Positions 1 through 7,531 of a stretch of DNA of 48,012 bases are shown here, in pieces. The number at the start of each line of letters is the position of its first letter. The stretch's first letter is position 1. The stretch comes from Bryobacterales bacterium. GTDB lineage: Bacteria > Acidobacteriota > Terriglobia > Bryobacterales > Bryobacteraceae. The notes under the pieces are model-generated. The model saw nothing but the letters and a program-made list of their open reading frames with translations. It had not been told where the DNA came from and searched no databases. The DNA lies in NCBI GenBank assembly GCA_020852755.1, contig JADZAF010000218.1, forward strand, positions 1 to 48,012. The letters are read 5' to 3'. The translations under genes were made by a program, and so were the position numbers.

Positions 1-326
1 CCCGTGCCCCCCGCCAGCGCCGCGCCGTGGACCGCCGCCACCACCGGCTTGCGCAGCCAGGCGCCCAGGGAGAAGAGCCGCGCGTGGACCTCCGCCTGGC
101 CGGCGTCCTCCGCCTCCAGGGCCTCGCTCAGGTCCATGCCCGCGCAGAACGATCTGCCGTTGCCGGAGAGCAGCACGGCTCCTGCCGCAGGGTCTGCATC
201 CGCCGCCTCCAAAGCCCGGATCAGTTCGCGGCACAGGTCCAGGTTCAGGGCATTGCGCTTTTCCGGGCGGTTCAAAGCCAGGCGCAGTACCCGGCCCTCA
301 CGGCTGATCTGCAAGTTCGCGCTCAT
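1..326 (-). CDS. Enoyl-CoA hydratase/isomerase (partial, 3' end beyond window)
   Basis: Translating the minus strand from the ATG at 326 gives 108 residues of a crotonase-superfamily protein before the window ends. The start has the usual first strand (ISREGRVLRLALNRPEKRNA), followed by LSGNGRSFCAGMDLSE, the first oxyanion-hole segment, and VVAAVHGAALAGGT, the second oxyanion-hole segment where the sequence stops. Members hydrate or isomerise acyl-CoA thioesters in the cytoplasm. The start overlaps the upstream gene by 29 nt, so it is translationally coupled and last of the visible operon carboxyltransferase, AtuA-N, AtuA-C, hydratase. The catalytic glutamates lie outside the window, so hydratase, isomerase or hydroxymethylglutaconyl-type lyase activity cannot be separated. 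Family call secure, substrate inferred only from the neighbours. Confidence 0.88.
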   Translation of the reverse strand, partial: MSANLQISREGRVLRLALNRPEKRNALNLDLCRELIRALEAADADPAAGAVLLSGNGRSFCAGMDLSEALEAEDAGQAEVHARLFSLGAWLRKPVVAAVHGAALAGGT

Positions 327-636
327 CGACGTCGATCTCCAGGTCCAGCATGCGGGCGCCCAGCGCCTTGCCCTGCGCGTCCAGGCGCAGGGAAACGGTG
401 CCGCCGCCGCCCAGGGCGTGGCGCAACACGAAATTGAGCGCGCCCAGGTTGGGCAGTTCGTACCGCCGGACCTCGCCCCGCAGCAGGGGAGCGAACAGGG
501 TCCGGACCCGCTCCACGGTCACTTCGCGAACCAGAATGGGGTAGTCGCGCTCGCGCCAGGCGATCACGCCGATGTTGGCGGTGTCCCCCTTGTCTCCGGA
601 GCGCGTGTGGGCGATGCGGGCCAGCGGCACCCTCAT
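298..636 (-). CDS. AtuA C-terminal ferredoxin-fold domain protein
   Basis: A 112-residue protein beginning MRVPLARIAHTRSGDKGDTA, with the family's signature ARSGDKG(N/D)-type segment near the N-terminus (residues about 9-20) and a GALNFVLRHALGGGGTVSLR segment near residue 80. This is the small domain that forms the C-terminus of AtuA-type proteins (acyclic terpene utilisation). Here it is a separate gene whose ATG overlaps the stop of the larger AtuA protein as ATGA (633-636), so the two are surely coupled and probably form one complex. An upstream in-frame ATG at 654 would add six residues; the ATGA overlap and the domain boundary favour 636. Biochemical role of the family is poorly defined; involvement in branched acyl-CoA breakdown is inferred. 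Confidence 0.87.
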   Translation of the reverse strand: MRVPLARIAHTRSGDKGDTANIGVIAWRERDYPILVREVTVERVRTLFAPLLRGEVRRYELPNLGALNFVLRHALGGGGTVSLRLDAQGKALGARMLDLEIDVDERELADQP

Positions 637-1958
637 TCCACGACCTCCACGCACGGCCGGATCTCCTCGCGAGGGATCAGGGCCGACCAGTAGGCCACCA
701 CCTCGCGCACCTGGGGCCGCCCCTCGCCGTATCCGGTGGCGCCCGGCGGCCCGGAGAGAACCAGCGGGATCATCTCGCGGGTGAAACGCTCGACGGCATC
801 CCTGTTCCGCCCTCGCACGCCGATGCGCAGTTCCACTTCCGGCGGATCCTGCTCCACAATGCCCAGGCAGGCGCCCGCGCCGAACAACTCGGTGTGGGTC
901 TCCTCAAATTCCAGCTCCAGCCTGGCCAGACGCCGGCGCACGATGGCATCGGCCGCGCGCGCCTTCTCGACCGCGCCGGGCCGCGTGTAGACCAGCGTGC
1001 CCACCGCCTTCCACCCGTTGGCGTAGCTGATGGAGAGTTTCAATTCCGGCGGCCGGGGGGCGCCGCGGACTCCCGTGATCCGCACCCGGTCCGGCCCAGC
1101 GTCGTTCAGGCGGATGGTAGTGAAATCGGCCGTGCAGTCTGCGGTCAGATAGCGGCTGGGATCGTGGATTTCGTAAAGCAGCTGTTCCTTCACCACGTCG
1201 GCATTGACCCGGCCCCCGGTGCCGGGATGCTTGGTAAGGGTGAAGCTGCCGTCCGGCTCTACCTCCACGATGGGGTAGCCGATCTCGTCCAGGTCCGGAA
1301 GGCTGTTCCAGTCCACCTGGCAGTTACCGCCGGTAACCTGGGCTCCGCACTCGATCAGGTGTCCGGCCACGGTGCCCGAGGCCAGCCGGTCCCAATCGTC
1401 CTCGCGCCATCCGAAGCGATGGATCATGGGCGCCACGGCCAGGGCGGTATCGGTGGTGCGCCCGGCGATGACCACCCTGGCTCCGGTGGCCAGCGCCTCG
1501 GCCAGCGGCAGCGCGCCCAGGTAGGCGTTGGCGCTGAGGATCCGGTCGCGGATGGAGGCCAGCGGCAGGCCCGAATCCAGGTCTCGCATCTCGTAGCCGG
1601 CCGCCATCCAGCCGTCGATACGATCCAGCACGTCGTCGCCGCGTACGACCGCTACCTTCAGCCCCGGCGCCGCCTGTCCCACCGCCCTGGCGCAAGCCAG
1701 GGGATTGACTCCTCCCGCGTTGGCGATCACCTTTATGTCGCGTTCCACCAGGCGCCGGGCCAGACGTCCGATCAGGGGAGGGAAGTCGCGCGCATAGCCC
1801 AGGGAGGGGTCCCTCTGCCGCTGCTTTTGCAGGATCGACATGGTGACCTCGGCCAGGTAATCGAGCACCAGGTAATCGATGGGGCCCTGCTCCACCAGGC
1901 GAACCGGGGCTTCCAGCCAGTCGCCCCAGAATCCCTGCCCGTTGGCGATGCGAATCAT
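633..1958 (-). CDS. AtuA family (DUF1446) protein
   Basis: 441 residues matching the large N-terminal domain of AtuA: MIRIANGQGFWGDW at the start, VLDYLAEVTMSILQKQR near residue 32, VIANAGGVNPLACA near residue 78 and the VVIAGRTTDTALAVAPMIH segment near residue 160. AtuA is required for growth on citronellol/geraniol-type terpenes in Pseudomonas, but the exact reaction is not established, and relatives are common beside acyl-CoA carboxylases in organisms not known to use terpenes. The gene overlaps the carboxyltransferase by ATGA (1955-1958) and the small AtuA domain gene by ATGA (633-636), giving a tight operon. The normal fused protein is thus split in two here. It is cytoplasmic, with no signal or membrane segments. 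Confidence 0.88.
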   Translation of the reverse strand: MIRIANGQGFWGDWLEAPVRLVEQGPIDYLVLDYLAEVTMSILQKQRQRDPSLGYARDFPPLIGRLARRLVERDIKVIANAGGVNPLACARAVGQAAPGLKVAVVRGDDVLDRIDGWMAAGYEMRDLDSGLPLASIRDRILSANAYLGALPLAEALATGARVVIAGRTTDTALAVAPMIHRFGWREDDWDRLASGTVAGHLIECGAQVTGGNCQVDWNSLPDLDEIGYPIVEVEPDGSFTLTKHPGTGGRVNADVVKEQLLYEIHDPSRYLTADCTADFTTIRLNDAGPDRVRITGVRGAPRPPELKLSISYANGWKAVGTLVYTRPGAVEKARAADAIVRRRLARLELEFEETHTELFGAGACLGIVEQDPPEVELRIGVRGRNRDAVERFTREMIPLVLSGPPGATGYGEGRPQVREVVAYWSALIPREEIRPCVEVVE

Positions 1959-3526
1959 ACCGCTTCCAGCGCCGCGGCCAGCACCTTGCGCGTATCCAGC
2001 GGATCGATCAGCGCGTCCATGTGCCCCCGCGCGGCCGCATAGCGGGCGTCCAGCCAGCGCTCGTAATCGGCCCGGGTGCGTTCGATGGCCGCGGTCAGTT
2101 CGGAAGGAAGAGGCTGCCCGCCGCTCCTGTACTTATCGATCTCGGCGGAGAACAGCGCCTGCACCGCGGAATCTCCTTCCATCACCCCGATACGGGCGGT
2201 CGGCCAGCCGAAGGTGAAGGTAGGGTCGAAGCCCTGCCCGGCCATGGCGTAGTAGCCGGCGCCGGAAGCGTGGTTCAAGGTGAGGACGATCTTGGGTACC
2301 GTGGCGCAGGACATGGACTCCACCATCTCGGCGCCGGCGCGGATGATGCCCGAGGCCTCGGCTTCCGGACCGACCATGAACCCGGAGACGTCCTGCAGAT
2401 AGATGAGCGGAAGGTCCAGCCGTTCGCAGGTTTCCACGAAGTAGGCCGCCTTGCGCGCCGATTCCGTGTAGATGATGCCGCCCACGCGCGGCCTGCCGTC
2501 GCCTTTCAGAAAGCCGCGGCGGTTGGCGATCACCCCCACCGGCCGCCCCTCCAGCCGGGCGTTGGCGCACAGTATTTCAGGCGCGTGCTCGGGCTGGAAC
2601 TCCATGAAGTCGTCGCCGTCGAAAATCCGCTCGATGACCTCTTCGACCGGGTAGGGCAGGCGATGGTCGGGCGGCATGATGCGGTAGAGGTCTTCGGAAG
2701 ACTTGGGCGGCGGAACGCCGTGAAAGAGAGGGCGCGGGGCGGGCAGGTCGCGGAAACGCTGGCGAATCATTTCCAGGCACTGGTGGTCGTCCCTGGCCGT
2801 GTAGTGCGCCACGCCGCTCACGCCGGTATGAAGGCGCGCGCCCCCCAGAGACTCGAAATCGACATCCTGCCCGGTGGCGCCCTTCACCAGGTTGGGCCCT
2901 CCCAGGCCCATGAAACTGGTTCCCTCCACCATCAGGATGACGTCGCTGAGCGCGGGCAGGTAGGCGCCGCCCGCGATGCAAGGGCCCATGACGGCGGCGA
3001 ATTGCGGGATGTGCAGCTTGCGCCGCATCTGCGAGTTGTAATGGAAGATGCGCCCGGCCCCGTACTGACCCGGGAAGATGCCGTCCTGGTAGGGCAGATT
3101 CACTCCGGCGGAATCCACGAGGTAGACGATGGGCAGCCGGTTGCGCATGGCGATTTCCTGGGCCCGCAGGATCTTGGTGATGGTCTCCGGCCACCAGGCT
3201 CCGGCCTTCACGGTGGCGTCGTTGGCGACAACGACAGCGGGCCGGCCTTCGATCCTGCCGAGACCCGTCACCACTCCGGCCGCGGGCGCCTGCCCGCTGT
3301 ACTGGTCGTAGGCGATGAGCAGGCCGATCTCCAGAAAGAAGGCCCCGGGATCCAGCAGGGCTTCGATGCGCTCACGCGCGGTAAGTTTGCCGGCGCGGTG
3401 CTGTCTGTCGATCTTTTCCGGGCCGCCGCCCAGGGTCAGGCGCATCTCCAGCTGCCTGAGTTCCTGGACCAGACGGCGCATGCGCGCTGCCGCGCCGGTT
3501 TCGGCCTCCCTCTCCGTAGCAGGCAT
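1955..3526 (-). CDS. Acyl-CoA carboxylase carboxyltransferase (beta) subunit
   Basis: 523 residues of the biotin-dependent carboxyltransferase fold, which moves CO2 from carboxybiotin to an acyl-CoA. N-terminal half: RERIEALLDPGAFFLEIG (about 50-68), then GRPAVVVANDATVKAGAWW and VYLVDSAGVNLPYQ. C-terminal half: GFMVGPEAEASGIIRAGAEM and HASGAGYYAMAG, an acyl-CoA binding and oxyanion segment. Length and segments resemble methylcrotonyl-CoA or geranyl-CoA carboxylase beta more than propionyl-CoA carboxylase; the AtuA neighbours support that, but it is inference. The biotin carboxylase/BCCP alpha subunit is not in the window and may lie past position 1. First gene of the operon; a GATACT hexamer lies 9 nt before the ATG and no Shine-Dalgarno is seen. 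Confidence 0.9.
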   Translation of the reverse strand: MPATEREAETGAAARMRRLVQELRQLEMRLTLGGGPEKIDRQHRAGKLTARERIEALLDPGAFFLEIGLLIAYDQYSGQAPAAGVVTGLGRIEGRPAVVVANDATVKAGAWWPETITKILRAQEIAMRNRLPIVYLVDSAGVNLPYQDGIFPGQYGAGRIFHYNSQMRRKLHIPQFAAVMGPCIAGGAYLPALSDVILMVEGTSFMGLGGPNLVKGATGQDVDFESLGGARLHTGVSGVAHYTARDDHQCLEMIRQRFRDLPAPRPLFHGVPPPKSSEDLYRIMPPDHRLPYPVEEVIERIFDGDDFMEFQPEHAPEILCANARLEGRPVGVIANRRGFLKGDGRPRVGGIIYTESARKAAYFVETCERLDLPLIYLQDVSGFMVGPEAEASGIIRAGAEMVESMSCATVPKIVLTLNHASGAGYYAMAGQGFDPTFTFGWPTARIGVMEGDSAVQALFSAEIDKYRSGGQPLPSELTAAIERTRADYERWLDARYAAARGHMDALIDPLDTRKVLAAALEAV

Positions 3527-3535
3527 GCTAACTTC

Positions 3536-3541
3536 AGTATC
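3536..3541 (-). promoter_or_regulatory. Putative -10 box of the carboxylase operon
   Basis: Minus-strand GATACT, 9 nt before the ATG at 3526. It departs from the TANNNT seen elsewhere by its first base, but its placement is the same. No -35 element is recognised. Confidence 0.3.
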
Positions 3542-3615
3542 TTCTTTTGGCGGCGTGGAACGCCAACCAGGGCGTTAGGCGGGAGACAGTTCTGCCGCAC
3601 CGCGAGCCGGCGGTT

Positions 3616-4812
3616 TCAGTACGGGCTGCCGGCCTGGGCCGGTACCCGCGCGGCATCGCCGAACAGGCGGCGCACTTCCTTCTTCAGCGGCTCGAGGCTT
3701 TTCGCATAGATCATCTTGTAGGCCTCGCAGAAGTAATCCAGGTCCTCGAAGCGGCGGTAGCGGCCGTGGCGCAGCTTGGGGCACCCGCCGTGGCAGACCG
3801 GCTGGTACTCGCACACCTGGCACTCGGGACGCGGCAGCGTCTTCTTGGCGGCGAACTGGTAGCGCCCCTGGCGGCGCGCGATCTCCGGCCAGGAATCCAG
3901 GTTCACATTCCCAAGCTTCCAGCTCTTCTCGACGAAGAAATCGCAAGGGTAAATGTCGCCGTTATACTCCACCACCACGTAGCTGTCGCAGGTCTCGTGC
4001 ATGGTGCAGTTGCCCGGCTTCTGCCCGGCCACGGCCTCGGCAATGTTGTCGAAGAAGCGGATGCGCACCGAACGGCGATCCGGCCACCACAGGTCGAAGG
4101 TCTCGCACAGGAACCGGCCGTACTGCTGCGGGGTGATGGTGAAGGGCAGCAGGTTGCCCTCCCTGTCAAACTCGGCCAGCGGGATGTACTGGATGTAATC
4201 GATGCCCAGTCCGCGGAAGAACCGGTAGATCTCGCGAGGCTTGTCCACGTTGGCCTGGCTCAGCACGCACAGCACGTTGAACTCGACCTTGTTCGTCTTG
4301 AGCCTCTCGATGCCGCGCATCACCTGTTGCCAGGTGCCGTGCCCGGCTTTGTTGAAGCGGTACCGGTCGTGCACCTCCTCCGGCCCGTCGATAGACACCC
4401 CCAGCAGCCAGTTGGTCTCGCGAAAAATCGCGCACCAGCGGTCGTCGATGAGGATGGCGTTGGTCTGCAGCGCGTTGGACACGGTCTGCCCGTCGCGCCC
4501 GTAGTACTTCTCCAGTTCGACCAGCTTCTCGAAGAAGGCGGGTCCGGCCAGAGTCGGCTCGCCGCCCTGAAACGCCAGCACGCTGTTGGGATAGGAGTAA
4601 AACAGGTAAGTGTCGACCAGGCGCTCGAGGGTTTCCTCCGTCATGCGGCGGGCCGGGAGCGACGCGTAGGGATCGGCCTCGCGGTCCAGGTAGAAGCAGT
4701 ACGAGCAGTCCAGGTTGCAGACCGCCGAAGCCGGCTTGATCAAGACTGACGAAATGCGCGGCGTAGTTCCGAGTGAATCTCCCAGAACGGGCAGCGAAAA
4801 CCCATCGCCCAC
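3616..4812 (-). CDS. Radical SAM/SPASM anaerobic sulfatase maturase-type enzyme
   Basis: 398 residues from a GTG at 4812. The radical SAM cluster motif CxxxCxxC is C32, C36, C39 (CNLDCSYCFY), followed by FQGGEPTL, the GGE motif. The C-terminal SPASM cysteines are visible: CDSYVVVEYNGDIYPCDFF, CQVCEYQPVCHGGCPK and YFCEAYK. This is the anSME pattern: the enzymes oxidise an active-site Cys or Ser of a sulfatase to formylglycine using S-adenosylmethionine. No sulfatase or small precursor peptide lies nearby, so the target is unknown. An ATG at 4872 would add 20 residues unlike the family and would overlap the divergent gene; TACACT 6 nt before the GTG supports 4812. Confidence 0.9.
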   Translation of the reverse strand: MGDGFSLPVLGDSLGTTPRISSVLIKPASAVCNLDCSYCFYLDREADPYASLPARRMTEETLERLVDTYLFYSYPNSVLAFQGGEPTLAGPAFFEKLVELEKYYGRDGQTVSNALQTNAILIDDRWCAIFRETNWLLGVSIDGPEEVHDRYRFNKAGHGTWQQVMRGIERLKTNKVEFNVLCVLSQANVDKPREIYRFFRGLGIDYIQYIPLAEFDREGNLLPFTITPQQYGRFLCETFDLWWPDRRSVRIRFFDNIAEAVAGQKPGNCTMHETCDSYVVVEYNGDIYPCDFFVEKSWKLGNVNLDSWPEIARRQGRYQFAAKKTLPRPECQVCEYQPVCHGGCPKLRHGRYRRFEDLDYFCEAYKMIYAKSLEPLKKEVRRLFGDAARVPAQAGSPY

Positions 4813-4818
4813 CCCTTG

Positions 4819-4824
4819 AGTGTA
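4819..4824 (-). promoter_or_regulatory. Leaderless-type -10 box for the radical SAM gene
   Basis: Minus-strand TACACT with 6 nt to the GTG at 4812. The predicted transcription start falls at or next to the start codon. No clear -35 sequence. Confidence 0.45.
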
Positions 4825-4856
4825 ACAGAAGGATCCGGCGCGACCGGCACGCGGGG

Positions 4857-4862
4857 TATGAT
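4857..4862 (+). promoter_or_regulatory. Leaderless-type -10 box for the AlkD-like gene
   Basis: TATGAT with 8 nt to the ATG at 4871. It lies back-to-back with the minus-strand TACACT at 4819-4824, so both divergent promoters sit in a 58-nt gap. No Shine-Dalgarno sequence precedes the ATG. Confidence 0.45.
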
Positions 4863-4870
4863 GTGATTCC

Positions 4871-5575
4871 ATGATGCCGCGCGAACTCCTCCTGGACGTA
4901 CGCCGCCGGCTTCGCGCCGCCTCGGACCCCGATTTCCGCGCCGGCCAGGTGAACTTTTTCCGCGAAGCGGTGAATCCCCACGGAGTGCGCTCGCCGGAGG
5001 TGAAGCGGATCGAGCAGGGCGCCTGGCGGGAGGTGAAGCGCTGGCCGGCCGAATCGCGCATCCGTTTCTGCGACGAGCTTTGGAAGAGCGGCAGGTTGGA
5101 GGAAGCCACTCTCGCCATCTACCTTTACAGGCGTTTGAAGAAGCTGTGCGGCGCGGCCGAGTTTCGCCTCTTCGAAAGCTGGATCGATCGCTATGTGGAT
5201 AACTGGGCCAACTGCGATGGCGTCGCTTCCTGGCTGCTGGCCGCCTGTGTTGAAAACGAACCCGCTCTCGGCGAATGCGTTTTCGCCTGGACCGCTTCGC
5301 CCAACCGCTGGAAGCGCCGCGCCGCCGCCGTGGCGTTTCTTCAGGAAGCCAAGCGGGGCCGCCGCACCGGGGAGATCCTGCGCGTCGCCGACGATTTGCT
5401 TCAGGATCCCGACGACATGGTTCGGAAAGGAGTCGGCTGGCTGCTCAAGGAAGCCTATCCAAAGAAGCCTGGAGAAGTACTGGCGTTCCTTCGCGCCCGG
5501 GCCGTTCCGCGCCTGGTGCTGCGTCTGGCAGCCGAGAAAATGACGCAGCGCGACCGCGCTGTCGTGCTGGGATGA
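4871..5575 (+). CDS. DNA alkylation repair glycosylase, AlkD-like (HEAT repeats)
   Basis: 234 residues, the usual AlkD length, built from short helical HEAT-like repeats. Diagnostic segments are VDNWANCDGVASW (about 111-123), which carries the catalytic-region Trp and Asp, SPNRWKRRAAAVAF (about 143-156), and DPDDMVRKGVGWLLKEAYPK (about 180-200), where related enzymes read VQKGIGWLLREA. These proteins remove N3- and N7-alkylated purines without flipping the base. The gene is single, divergent from the radical SAM gene and followed after 22 nt by a gene with its own -10 box. ATG 4871 is used; ATG 4874, the next codon, would differ by one residue. Confidence 0.9.
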   Translation: MMPRELLLDVRRRLRAASDPDFRAGQVNFFREAVNPHGVRSPEVKRIEQGAWREVKRWPAESRIRFCDELWKSGRLEEATLAIYLYRRLKKLCGAAEFRLFESWIDRYVDNWANCDGVASWLLAACVENEPALGECVFAWTASPNRWKRRAAAVAFLQEAKRGRRTGEILRVADDLLQDPDDMVRKGVGWLLKEAYPKKPGEVLAFLRARAVPRLVLRLAAEKMTQRDRAVVLG

Positions 5576-5581
5576 GGGCAG

Positions 5582-5587
5582 TATACT
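5582..5587 (+). promoter_or_regulatory. Leaderless-type -10 box for the DUF4287/DUF5655 gene
   Basis: TATACT with 10 nt to the ATG at 5598. It sits just after the stop codon of the AlkD-like gene, so the downstream gene has its own promoter. The expected -35 position has only a weak match. Confidence 0.45.
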
Positions 5588-5597
5588 GTTAGCTCGT

Positions 5598-6170
5598 ATG
5601 CCCAGGTCACCCGCCGAGATGCAGGAGAAGATCCTCTCCAACCTGGCCGCCAGGACCGGCAGGACCGTCCAGCAGTGGTGCAGCGTCACGGCGAAATCGG
5701 GACCCGCCGGCCGCAGGGAGCGCCTGGAGTGGCTGATGCGCGAGCAGGGACTGGGGCGCGTAGCGGCCTCCCTCATCGCCGCCCGGGTGGAAGGCAGGGC
5801 AACCGGCTACGGGGATGCGGCCGCCCTCGTGGATGGCATGCTCGCCGGGCCCAAGGCCGAATTGCGGCCGGTGTATGACGCGCTGGTGCGCGTGGCGACA
5901 GAACTGGGCAAGGATGTGAAGGTGGTCCCCTGCCGAACCCAGGTGACGCTGTGCCGCCGGCGGCAGTTCGCCTGGATCAAGCCCGCCGCGCGAACCCGCC
6001 TCGACCTGGGCTTGGCTCTGCCCGGTTTCAAGGCCGGCGGCCGGCTGATCGAGATCACGGGCGCCAACGACAAGGACCGGGTCCGGCTGCGGATCCCCAT
6101 CACGGCCGTCTCCGGCGTGGATGGGGAGGTGCGGCAACTCCTGAAAGCCGCCTACGACCTGGACGCGTAG
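5598..6170 (+). CDS. DUF4287 and DUF5655 domain protein
   Basis: 190 residues. The N-terminal part (about 1-75) has the DUF4287 pattern: an initial helix (EMQEKILSNLAARTGRTVQQW) and RRERLEWLMREQGLGRVAASLIAA. The second half (about 80-190) matches DUF5655: YDALVRVATELGKDVKVVP, TQVTLCRRRQFAWIKPAART and a final helix after VDGEVRQLLKAAYDLDA. The DUF5655 domain is thought to bind nucleic acid in some relatives, but no role is established. No signal or membrane segment, so cytoplasmic. It may share function with the AlkD-like gene just upstream, but the promoter between them argues against a simple operon. Function unknown. Confidence 0.82.
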   Translation: MPRSPAEMQEKILSNLAARTGRTVQQWCSVTAKSGPAGRRERLEWLMREQGLGRVAASLIAARVEGRATGYGDAAALVDGMLAGPKAELRPVYDALVRVATELGKDVKVVPCRTQVTLCRRRQFAWIKPAARTRLDLGLALPGFKAGGRLIEITGANDKDRVRLRIPITAVSGVDGEVRQLLKAAYDLDA

Positions 6171-6183
6171 AGGAGAGTGATCC

Positions 6184-7197
6184 ATGCAGCGACGCGATTT
6201 CGTCAGAGTGGCGGCCGGTTTTCCGGCCATCGCGCGGAATGGCTGGAGTGCGAACGGCCGGATACGTGTGGCCATGGCCGGGCTGGGGAGCCGCGGGCGT
6301 GACCTGATGCGGTCGTTTCACCTGCTACGCGGGGAGAACGTCGAGATGGCCGCCCTGGTGGATACGGACGAAGCGGTCCTGAGCGGTCGCGCTGCGGACT
6401 TCGAGAAGCTCGCCGGCCGGCGCCCCGCTGCCTTCCGGGATATCGGCCGGTTGCTGGAGGATCCTTCCATCGACGCGATCGTGCTGGCCACGCCCACTCA
6501 CCGGCACGCCCGCGGCGCCATACAGGCTTGCCAGGCGGGCAAGGACGTGTACGTCGAGGCGCCCGGATCGGGTGATCCGCGGGAAGGGCGGGAACTCATA
6601 GAAGCGGTGCAGAGGTACCGGCGAATTGTTCAGCACGGCACGCAAAGCCGCAGCAACCCGGCCACCGCGCAAGCGGTGCGGAAACTGCAGGAAGGTCAGA
6701 TCGGCCGGGTCTTCCTGGCGCGCGCCATTGTTCCCGGGGCCATCACGGCTGAAACGGCCGGCCGGGGCGTGCACCAGCTCGATGTCATCCGCTGGGCTCT
6801 CAATCGGAACACGCCGCCGGCCCGAGTGGCGGCGATGGGAGCAGGCCAATCGCGGTCCGTGCTGTACGAGTGGGCAGGCTGCGGAGTACTGGTGATTCTC
6901 GAAAGCCGCGGCGCGGACGTCGGTTTTCCCTCAGGGGTAATCTTCGCCGGCACGGAGGGATCCATGATTCTGTCGGCTTCGGGCGGCTACCGGACGCTGC
7001 TGGGAGCCGGCAAGAGGCGCGGCCCTGCCGGATCCGGCGCGGGCGAGATCGCTACCTTGCTGCACGTTCGCAACTTCATCCGGGCGATGCGCAGCCGAAA
7101 TCCGGCGGACCTCAATGCCGGGCCTCGGGAACTCCATCTCTCGTCCGCTCTTCCCTGCCTGGCCGTCGCCGCCTGCACCGGCCGGCCGGAAGCCTGA
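6184..7197 (+). CDS. Degenerate Gfo/Idh/MocA family protein with Tat-like start
   Basis: 337 residues beginning MQRRDFVRVAAG, a Tat-like twin-arginine motif with only a weak hydrophobic stretch. The Rossmann domain is clear: RVAMAGLGSRGRD (28-40), DAIVLATPTHRHARGAIQA (97-115). Family members normally carry an EKP motif whose Lys is catalytic; here residues 125-127 are E-A-P. The segment between GQIGRVFLAR and GVHQLDVIRWAL (171-205) is also short by roughly 40-50 residues compared with related exported members, removing the usual WLGPAP and Trp-rich stretch. The reading frame is intact and a GAGGAGAG Shine-Dalgarno precedes the ATG, so it is expressed rather than a fresh pseudogene. Probably catalytically inactive; it may bind a sugar or cofactor. 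Confidence 0.8.
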   Translation: MQRRDFVRVAAGFPAIARNGWSANGRIRVAMAGLGSRGRDLMRSFHLLRGENVEMAALVDTDEAVLSGRAADFEKLAGRRPAAFRDIGRLLEDPSIDAIVLATPTHRHARGAIQACQAGKDVYVEAPGSGDPREGRELIEAVQRYRRIVQHGTQSRSNPATAQAVRKLQEGQIGRVFLARAIVPGAITAETAGRGVHQLDVIRWALNRNTPPARVAAMGAGQSRSVLYEWAGCGVLVILESRGADVGFPSGVIFAGTEGSMILSASGGYRTLLGAGKRRGPAGSGAGEIATLLHVRNFIRAMRSRNPADLNAGPRELHLSSALPCLAVAACTGRPEA

Positions 7198-7531
7198 AGT
7201 CCGAGCCGGGGAGCGCCGCTTTCCGGGCCGCGACAGGCGGGAGCGGTTGAGTTTCCCACGCAGCGTTCCCGAAACCCTCTTTCCGCCGGCCCGGTATGCA
7301 CGGCCTCCCGTTTCCGGTCCGAGGGCGGGGCAAGCATGGTTTCGAAGGGCGGCCCCCATGGGCCCGGGGCCCACCCAGGGTGACGAAACCTGGGGCGAGC
7401 GCGGTTTCCGGGCTGCGGCCGAAGGGAGCGGGTGGATCCCTCGCGTTGTCGCCAGGACCCGGTCGCGGCTGACTGTGCGGCAGGCAGGCTGGATCATCTA
7501 GAATAGCGGTAGACTGCACAGGAGAGAATTG
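7198..7531 (+). other. Intergenic region upstream of bacterioferritin
   Basis: 334 nt without a supportable gene. It holds a -10-like TAGAAT at 7499-7504 and an AGGAGA Shine-Dalgarno at 7520-7525 for the bacterioferritin gene. There is a GC palindrome around 7359-7373 inside a 7-bp inverted repeat (7338-7344 with 7384-7390). No iron box or Fur-type operator is recognised. Short reading frames here on both strands look like composition artefacts. Confidence 0.5.
7499..7504 (+). promoter_or_regulatory. Putative -10 box of bacterioferritin
   Basis: TAGAAT, 27 nt before the ATG at 7532, giving a leader of about 20 nt that contains AGGAGA at a good spacing. It contrasts with the leaderless-type genes, which have the hexamer close and no Shine-Dalgarno. 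Confidence 0.4.

Noticed and set aside
7338..7390. GC palindrome inside a 7-bp inverted repeat, considered as a terminator or riboswitch
   Set aside because: The central palindrome leaves no proper loop, no U-run follows, and nothing matches a known riboswitch.
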